Below are positions 56,199 through 64,000 of a stretch of DNA of 64,000 nt, piece after piece (within the stretch, counting starts at the first letter, position 1; every line of letters starts with the position of its first letter). The DNA comes from Coniochaeta sp. PMI_546. Lineage: Eukaryota > Ascomycota > Sordariomycetes > Coniochaetales > Coniochaetaceae. Both the position numbers and the translations under genes were made by a program. The notes under the pieces are model-generated. The model had not been told where the DNA came from. It saw nothing but the letters and a program-made list of their open reading frames with translations, and searched no databases. Location: assembly GCA_021432605.1 (NCBI GenBank), contig MU271143.1:1621277-1685276 (forward strand). Reading direction: 5' to 3'.

Positions 56199-59100
56199 CT
56201 ACCATAGGAGGACTAGCATATATAGCACGGCAAGTAGCCTAAGAATGTCGTCTGTTGATCGTGTCCGCATGCAAGCTTTGCACTCATGGCCACACGCTGA
56301 CTGACGGACACTTGACTGTCATTGTGGCATCGACTTCCATTCCCTAATGGTCCTAGTATCATGGCGTTCGTCGCCACACCCAGAACAGCGTCACATCCCA
56401 CCTTTCTCATGGTTGGTAATCTCCTGATATGCAAAGTTCCGTCAAGAAGCAGAGCTTTGACGGCAGAGAGCTTGTTAGCAGCGCCTGGGTCGACCTCTGA
56501 GAAAGGGCGTGCATTGCCATGACTAACACCGATACGCCAGGGCTCTAGCTGGAACGACCTAGTCGTCGAGGTGACTCCAACCAAAAGTGTTAGAGCTAGA
56601 CAGACAGGTGGCCACGAGCCTCAGGGGTCCTTTCCTACTTAGGAAGGAACATGGAGCGGCCGATGGCGCATCTCGATCTCAAGCTCAGATACAAATCATT
56701 GCTGAGGCGGACATGAAGCTAGCCGTGTATCAAGAAGAGCCTAACACCGATACCACGGTCATGATTCGGCATTAGGAAGCGCCTCGCAGAGACTCCCTGG
56801 AAACACCATCGAGACTGCGCTGCATGTTCGCGCCAGGCAATGAGGGCGAATTGTATTGAACGGGAAGTCCACTTCACGAGCGTTAGTCGACAAGGCCGGA
56901 TTGCGCGTGTTAGAACATATTTACAACGGTTGAGAAAATGCTGGACCTCGAAACGGCTTCAAGAACGTGCAATTGACGCCAAGTTCAAAGGCCTGCATGT
57001 GGTGTAGAGGTAGGCTAATAGGTCGGTCTGTCGTCATACCAAAGTGATGTTTTCCCTAAGACACACGTTGAATAAGATGCCAAAGTCCGAGACTCCGGAT
57101 GTCGAGTTGGTTCCCCCTGCTAAACCTTAATCTTGGTGTCCCGACTGGCGGTAGTTTGGTTCGTTCATCCGCCCGAACCGCGCCGGCTGACCACGAGATG
57201 CGCTTCTCCGGAATAGCCAGATATGCCATCATCCTTGCGACATATGGATACCCATACCCATACGCACGCAGTCGAACCTCTGTACGGAGATACTTGTCGT
57301 AGGCTGCCAGTTTAGTGTATTTGAGATAACAGATAGCCCGCGATTCTGATTTGGTTGTCAGCGACGTCGCTGAGGTCGAATTAAAATTTGGTTTACATAA
57401 GGCATGGTAAGGCAAGGTAGCCCAGGGGCGCCCGGTTTAGTAATCTGTGTCATCATGTTTTTTATTAGGGTCTTGCCGGGAAGGGACGGAGAAAGTCGCA
57501 TTCTGGCACGTTCTTTCTACCTACTACCTTATGCAGGAGAGTAGTTTCCTCCTGGTATTCCATTCTTGTTTCTTCTTGTTTATGTAAGCCCCTCTGTACG
57601 GACGCGATAGTTTGTACACCAGGACACAATGTTTGGCAAGGTACCTTATGTCATGCTTGAGTAATCTATACCAAGTTGAACGTAGCACTACCCACGTCCA
57701 AGTTGTGGTTCGTCCTGCTGCCTGAACTCAATTGTTGCTGCGAGTAACCCTGGTAACCCAAATACCTACCTTAGACCTGTCGCACTCTGCAGCTCAGCTC
57801 AGGGAAAACGCCCAATATACACACCACAAGCCACAAGTGGGCTGCGTCGAGCTCCGCCGGAGCCGATGGCCCTGTCCAGCCGGCCGGGAAAACCAAGTGG
57901 GCCAAGAAGTGCATGCCTGCCATGCTTTAGATCTTGACACGCTTGTTGGTTGTCGGTCACGCGACTCTGTAAGATCCCGGGTCAAGCCCGGTCACCGCCG
58001 ACTCTTTCCTAGACCAATAACTCCGTAAAAACTTGGGGAGCTGCAGTAGGGTGGACAGTCTCTCTTGGCAATCCATTTTGGAGTATTGGCGTGGTTTTGA
58101 CCATGGGCGCCGGTCGCCAAATTCTAGCATGCATTCCCATGTCGGATCCTCTCATCCATGTATCACGAGGCTGGAGGCGGCAAGCGACGTTCCATCGCCC
58201 GAACCCTATACCTTCGCTTCGCGCATGCCATTGCACGGCGCTAACATTTGCAGCTTCGTCGGCGGTCAGTAGGTCTTCTGACGGATCCCGTTGACAGTCG
58301 CACGTCATCCCCGGCCCTACGGATTAAGAAAGTCTTTGCTTCCTTCAGAGCACCGTTCACCTGCGGTCCTGCTGCGGCAAATTATCGTTACTTCCAGATT
58401 CACGATACAATGAGATCCATACTCTAGTCGTACTCTTGCCTGGCCAATCGCTCTTCCCGTCTCGACTGATCACTTAAGGCTCGGTAGGCTCCCCAAATGT
58501 CCAAGCTTTCCAGGGACAAATAAGCCACGTCTAGGATGGTGATGCCGAAAAGGCCCTTGACTGGCGCTCAAATCCGGAAATGCGCCAGCCACGGCTGCCA
58601 AGACCATCGCTTCAGAAGCCAGGCTCCATTGCAAATATCGAACAGTATTAAAATATATGGCTTACCAAAGAAGGTCGTCCCTGCCTAATCAGCCTCGTGG
58701 CTGCAGGGTTGCCGTCACTCACATGCAGACCGGCGAGCGACCGGGGATGCCCAGGACACCTCCAGAAACGGCTAGACTCCGTTGTTGTGAAGTTATTGGA
58801 GGAGGTGTGGACATACGAAAGTACGTGCTCACGCATACACGCCCAGCATCTCCAACGGGCTTGCCTTCGTCCAACTATTCCATTGCTGACTTATGTTAGA
58901 CCAAGGTCTCTAGAACCCGGTTTTCCGATGTCCTGGACTTTATTCCTGGCGGAGTAGAAGGCCAGAGAATACTGTCGCCTTTCCTCTGAGCGGAGCAATT
59001 TCTTCTTCATAACTCGTATTTGGCGCGCCTCGACAGTCTCGACACGCCACATTCGGGTCAAATATACGCAGCGAACTCGTTGTTGTCTCTTGTTCTCAAC

Positions 59101-59496
59101 CTCACATATCTCATCACTCGTGCTTGTTGGAATCCAACGGTCATCCGGCCAATCGCTTACTGTACTGTACGCTCTAGCAGGGGGTTCGAGCTGTATCTTG
59201 AGCCGCCATGGTGCGTTAGACTCGGTGTTCTGTCGCGATCGGTTGGATCATAGCTTGGCCATCAACTAAAGGATCGACGCATGGGAGGCGCATGAGAAAA
59301 CACAACTCGCTTTATGTTGGCACGATTCCATAGTGACCGCAGACTCTGCTCTTTTGCCTCGGGCGCTGGTGATTGGCGTCCTGTGGTATAATACTAAAAG
59401 CCTGCCGGCGGCGCCTTACATTATTAGATACGCAACGTCTCGGACGGGGCGATTTATTTCCCCGAACATCTCATTAGTAACACCAGACAATACCAG
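56199..59496. promoter_or_regulatory. 3.3-kb divergent region, sugar transporter / Zn2Cys6 regulator
   Basis: No gene recognised. ACCTTA-type motifs recur at 57518-57530, 57638-57649 and 57764-57774. A hairpin-prone GC-rich segment at 57947-57997 has tRNA-like fragments but is too short for a tRNA. The length suggests large promoters for both flanking genes. Confidence 0.35.
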
Positions 59497-61598
59497 ATGA
59501 ACTATACAAGGAAACGTGCGTCACTACTCCGCGATCTTCTGTTCTGACGACCTAACTGTTAGAAATCTTCAGGGGCGCTCCTAGCTTGCGACTTCTGTCG
59601 CCACCGAAAGCGCAAGTGCGACGGCGGCAGGCCCAAGTGCTCGACGTGCGAAGAGAGCAACGCAGATTGTGTCTACAAGGAGCTGCCCGCAGAGAGGTGT
59701 GAACAACTCATCCCAGGTTGAGAGGCAACGGTGCTGACGTTTCTATATAGGGTTGAGTCGTCCAGTCCCACCGCAGTCGTGGAACGCTTGACCAGGATCG
59801 AAGCCCTTCTTGAGGAGCAGAGCCAAAGGCTCGATGATCTTGCACGGGGTACTCAAGAGACTCCCGGCTTATGGTCCCCTCGCGCCACTCGGTCGGCTCT
59901 TCACCCCCTAGATGTGTCCCACTCCCCCCAAATTGCTGCCGCATCTCCTGCTTCAGCGTCCAATCGGTCCCAAGAGAACCCGCTGGATACTCGACAGAAT
60001 GAGCAGGCCCAATTTCTGATTCCTTATGGCCACTCAACTTCGGCGAATTCGCTGCTTGCATGGCCCCGCGTCAAGGCACTGATAGGAGACTACCCGGAGG
60101 ACTACTTCTTCACCATAGAACAGAGTCTTCCTCTCCCTCCTTGCCTGGAGATTCCAAATGATACAACAGACCATGTACCATTCCCTGCTTTAAACCCCAG
60201 CGTACTCGAATCACTCGCACAAAACTATTTCTCGGTTGTCCACCCTAATTTTCCTTTATTTTCTTACCAAGAATTCGGAGGATGGCACACGAACCTTTAC
60301 AAACGTGGCCCAGAAAACACGCCAGAGACAGCAATCTGCCTCTGCGTCTACGCCCTCGGCTGCCTCGTATCACATGGAGACGACCACATCGATGCCGAAG
60401 TGCAAGGAGAGAAAGACCAGCTTGCTCTTCAGTTCTTCCAGCCTGCATTGCGTATCATCCTCCGCCACACAGTCTGGGGCTTCCGCGCTTCCATGGAGAT
60501 TTGTCAAGCACTGATTCTCGCCTCATCTTACTTTGCGCATCTCGGAAGACCCCTGCACAGCTGGAAGATGGCTGTCTACGCCTCTCATAAGTTTATATCA
60601 CTCCATGATAGGTATGGACATGCGGACGACTTCATCTGGGAACCTGGGAAACTGCTAACCAGGACCATTACTACCAGGTTCAAGCGGGCTGGCATCATTA
60701 CCGACCATAATGATAACTACATGCGTCTATTCTGGAGTTGCTTCATGATAGAATGGTACTGATCTCTCCAAATTCCTCTGCAACCTCCCGAGTGCTGACT
60801 AGCCACGATAGTGATCGCGCGGCCGAGCTCGATGTCCCTAGGAGCGGGATCGAACCACAAGCGGACAAGATGCCGCTTCCAAGAACGTTGAGTATGACTG
60901 AAAACGACGATGTCTACTACTTTGTGGCCGAGACGGCTATACGACGCCTCCTAAACCGGATACACAGCTCTTTATACTCGAGAGAACATGCGGATATAAA
61001 CGCTCTGGCAGAGGATCCAGCCATGCTCACCAATAACAGTCTACGCAAGCTCCTGACCTTGAGCTCGGAGCTCAATCGGCAACTCGAGGAGTGGTATCAC
61101 TCCATCCCTGGCAAGATTCGACCGCCCATAGGAACCGAGCCTGTGGCTAACGACCGGGGCAAGGTGCTCAGGATACGATACTACGCGGCAAGGCACATCA
61201 TTCACCGCCCCTTTGTTCTCTATGTCGCGCTCCAGCAACCTTCCACACCAACTGGCCATTCGACGGGTCCGCCACAGCCTTTGCTTCCTCTGCCGCGAGT
61301 GGTCCGGGAAAAGTGCCAGGTATGCATAGACTCCTGCCAGACATATCTCTACAACGTCGTCGAGATGTTGGACAAGCGGTCGCCGTACTTGTGGACCTTC
61401 TCGCAGAGCTGCATGGCTTGCCTACTGGTTCTTCTCCTTTCCAAGTCGTCGCCACAGCTGGCATCCTTCACCCCTGACTTGATGCCACTCACGGCGCTGG
61501 TGCTAGCTAGACTGAGGCGATGGGCGACTCCAGGCTCCAGCTTCGAGGCGGAAGTCAAGATTTTGGAATCACTGACGCATGGTCTCCCTAACGCATGA
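59497..61598 (+). CDS. Zn(II)2Cys6 transcription factor, 644 residues
   Basis: Four exons: 59497-59515, 59573-59696, 59751-60755 and 60812-61598, with introns of 57, 54 and 56 nt. The zinc cluster starts at residue 12 (ACDFCRHRKRKCDGGRPKCS, then TCEESNADC) in C-x2-C-x6-C-x6-C-x2-C-x6-C form. A coiled-coil dimerisation segment follows (VERLTRIEALLEEQSQRLDD, about 56-75). The fungal-specific transcription factor domain begins near PSVLESLAQNYFSVVHPNFP and includes the YALGCLVSHGDDHIDAE and FWSCFMIECDRAAELDVPRS segments. The first exon encodes only six residues, so an automated annotation might miss it and start later, losing the zinc cluster. Targets are unknown; the divergent sugar transporter is the natural candidate. 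Confident in family, not in role. Confidence 0.9.
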
Positions 61599-63364
61599 CC
61601 ATACCTCGTTGGCTCTTGCTTTGTCGCCACTTCGATCGACACATAGGGGTGGTCACAATTTGTCATGGATAGACCTACGCCGGCCGCAGAACACGGTTTT
61701 GTGAGTCACTTCCTCGCGAAGGGTGGCTAGGAAGGCTGACTCTAGAGTACGTCGGTCATGTCTGGATTTTGCCCTGATGGCAGAACGCTAGCAGAGGCAA
61801 TGATTGGAATACAGTTTTCAAACAGAGTTACAAGAGCAATAGATGATTCCAGGTTTTTTTTTATGTTGCGCACATTTCCATAACTATTTGGCCGAGCGCC
61901 TGAGACGAATCAAGGTTGCCGGAGCATCGGGGTGGTACCCCTGAAGGTCAGGAACGTGGGCCGTGAGTAAGCACCACTCGGCCGGCAAGCCCACTAGCGC
62001 GGAATAAGGGGCAATGTTGCCTTCTTCTTAATAGGACGACAGAAATTGGAATAACTCGGCTTTCGACGTCACTTGCGTCTCATGGCTGAGGTAGTATCCC
62101 TTCTTTGTAGATAGAGGGCTCGAAAAATGATGTTGTTCTAAAGTATGGTCCACTCGCGAGCCGGATGATCCCGCTCTGACAGGACCTTCTCACCGCTACG
62201 AACTGGTGCTAACTTTGGATTCACAACGGTGAGAAAGCGGGTTTTTCGTCCGAAGACTCGGGAGGATCTGCACTATTATCTCGTTGTGATCTCTCCAGAT
62301 CAGCTGCATCAGAAGTTGTGCAGCTTGTGAACGAAATGATCGCCGATGAGACTATGGTTGGAGGATATGTACACGTATACGTGTAGTCGGATTTTGGCTT
62401 TTTTCCCTCTAGAGTTTCGGGTTGCTATTTTCGCTTCATAGTGCCGCTTGGCGTTGATTACTAACTGGCGATGCACGATTGATTACCTCTGCGTCCTTCA
62501 AAGACTTTAACAGAGTCGCCGTAGCGGCTAGAGCGGATAGTCGTAGTCGTGCTCTCGCTGATATGACGCCTTCACTACAATGTTATCATCAGCTGGATTA
62601 TTCGGCATCTCCGTTTCCATCATCTGATGTGGTTCTATCAGTCTACAGAGACATTTTCAGGCTTCATCGAATGGCTTAGATGAGTCATCTGTGGCATCGA
62701 CTTGTCAGACGGCTCGTTCAAAACGCGAGATAGCCGATCTAAGCTTGAAGAAGGTAGGACTAAGGTAGATGTAAGTTGCCATGGGTTGACTGGAAAGCAG
62801 AGAAGGTCTTCTGTTATTGTCCCTGCCTATTCGAACAACGTAGGTGATGCAAGACAGTGCCAGAACGGATATAGGCTACGACACATGACGCGCAATAAGG
62901 ACATGCTCAACCAGATCGTTTTTAATGCCTGGTTTATGTAGAGCACATTCGGCCACGAGAGAGACACGAGAAAGTCGAACACTCAAACATGTCCTTGACA
63001 GCCGTAAGGGTTAGGGTAGACACGGGAAGCTAGGAGAAGACCCCTGGTCCTGCTGGCGCCGTTAGAAGCACGCTAACAGATGCAAGGCTGGCGGGGCTGG
63101 CGGCACTTCAAGCATCATGCTGCCAATGCGCTCTGAAACCCCGCCAAGGCACCCTTCAAGCATAACCTCATCAAGCTTTCTGCACGTTAACTGCCGGGCG
63201 TACCAGCGTGATTTCCACTGTCAGGTACGGCGGCACGCAAGAGTGAGCATAGATCATAGCTACAGTCGTAGTTTGTGGTATACCACCCGTCCTACCTCCC
63301 TTCACCATCTGCGGCATCCCCGATCGGCTGGCAACTCCCGGCCGTGTGACGTCCTTCCGTCGAG
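61599..63364. promoter_or_regulatory. Intergenic region upstream of SEC1
   Basis: About 1.8 kb with no gene seen. It contains a perfect 16-bp palindrome (62370-62385), ACTAAGGTAG near 62758-62767, and a telomere-like AAGGGTTAGGGTAG at 63006-63019. Confidence 0.35.
62370..62385. repeat. Perfect 16-bp palindrome
   Basis: TACACGTATACGTGTA reads identically on both strands and contains mirrored CACGT half-sites. A palindrome of this length is expected about once per window by chance. Confidence 0.6.
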
Positions 63365-64000
63365 ATGGGGGTCTCCGCCATTCAGGAGCAACACGACCGT
63401 ATGTGTTAGACCGCAAAACGTTGCAGTTCATTCGTGACAGGAGCTAATGGCTGCCTGCTGTAGTCCTCGTCGATACCATCAAGAACATTACCCGAGGCGA
63501 CGTGAGTTGCCGGCTCCCAGCATTTCTCAATCCGTGTTTGAGCTCCCAAGCTAGTCCGGCTACTGACACATGTCGTACCTTTAGTGGAAAGTCTTGGTGC
63601 TCGATGAGAATTCTAAGAGAATCGTCGATAATGTCGTCAAGGAAGATGACATTCTCAATCAGAACATCGCCAGTACGATTGCGAGCTACCCTACAACCTC
63701 CGTCCAGGGACTGATTGTAGAACAGATATTGAACGGATCGAGGAGAAGCGAGATATGAACCCGACGATGGATGCGATCTACTTGCTTTCGCCCCAGCCAC
63801 ATATTGTCGATTGTGTCTTGGCCGACTTCGAGAGGCGCAGATATAGAAGGGCATATCTGGTCTGGACGGGCGTGCTCGATCCCCAGCTGCGACGGCGTAT
63901 AGATTCTTCACCTCTCGCTCAACAACAACTGGCTGGTAAGTTTTTAGGTGAGCTACTTTATATATATCAAGTTAACGCCCTTACGAAGGTTTCGAAACGC
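63365..64000 (+). CDS. SEC1: Sec1/Munc18 syntaxin-binding protein (N-terminal part)
   Basis: Partial gene cut by the right edge. Five exons are visible: 63365-63398, 63464-63501, 63585-63672, 63726-63935 and 63989-64000 (incomplete), with introns of 65, 83, 53 and 53 nt. The joined start MGVSAIQEQHDLLVDTIKNI, then TRGDWKVLVLDENSKRIVDN and EDDILNQNIANIERIEEKRD, is the domain-1 start of the SM protein Sec1. MNPTMDAIYLLSPQPHIVDC and RRRYRRAYLVWTGVLDPQLR follow, also as expected. SM proteins clasp SNARE bundles and are required for exocytosis at the plasma membrane. The dense, short exons mean no long open frame betrays this gene; it was found from splice sites and homology. Exon 4 uses a CAG acceptor seven bases after an earlier AG whose use would bring an immediate stop. 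Confidence 0.92.

Noticed and set aside
57947-57997. GC-rich hairpin segment with tRNA-like T-arm and anticodon-arm fragments
   Set aside because: It is about 51 nt long, lacks a proper GGTTCRANNCC B box, and no full cloverleaf can be drawn.

Overview
The window is nuclear DNA from a filamentous ascomycete (Pezizomycotina, most likely Sordariomycetes). The evidence is many short GT-AG introns (mostly 50-90 nt, several with CTAAC-type branch sites), compact genes about 3 kb apart, and typical fungal families: Zn2Cys6 regulators, OPRTase, the fused desaturase/cytochrome b5 OLE1, and an NCS1 purine permease. I could build 21 gene models with about 46 introns. Two genes are cut by the window ends (NOG1 on the left, SEC1 on the right). 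I see no transposon, LTR element, CRISPR array, tRNA or rRNA gene.

Layout. 0-9 kb: NOG1 (partial) divergent from URA5, a GNAT acetyltransferase, DDI1 and RRP8. 9-16 kb: a long gene-free stretch, then a 984-residue Zn2Cys6 regulator. 16-22 kb: proteasome alpha-5 (PUP2) divergent from gamma-tubulin complex GCP2. 22-31 kb: a multi-KH RNA-binding protein and a large disordered protein with an RxxSVRP repeat. 31-40 kb: an SDT1-like HAD nucleotidase, MED21, an RRG7-like predicted mitochondrial nuclease, a small basic protein and the mitochondrial Lon protease. 40-51 kb: a 4-kb gap, an atypical protein kinase and OLE1. 51-64 kb: an NCS1 nucleobase permease, an MFS sugar transporter divergent from a second Zn2Cys6 regulator, and SEC1 (partial).

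Most of the window is housekeeping: ribosome biogenesis (NOG1, RRP8), pyrimidine synthesis and salvage (URA5, the HAD nucleotidase, the permease), protein turnover (DDI1, PUP2, Lon), microtubule nucleation, transcription (MED21), lipid desaturation and secretion. There is no biosynthetic gene cluster. The nearest thing to an accessory unit is the sugar transporter and regulator pair at 54-62 kb.

The more unusual observations concern gene structure and regulation: a DDI1 start codon built only by splicing, a 13-nt exon in PUP2, a GC-AG intron in the sugar transporter, a 10-bp-phased GATA-type array upstream of Lon, a five-tract G-quadruplex motif upstream of OLE1, a 10-mer shared by the NOG1 and RRP8 promoters, an ACCTTA-type motif recurring in the gaps, and a kinase with a non-HRD catalytic loop. 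I found no clear undescribed multi-gene system.
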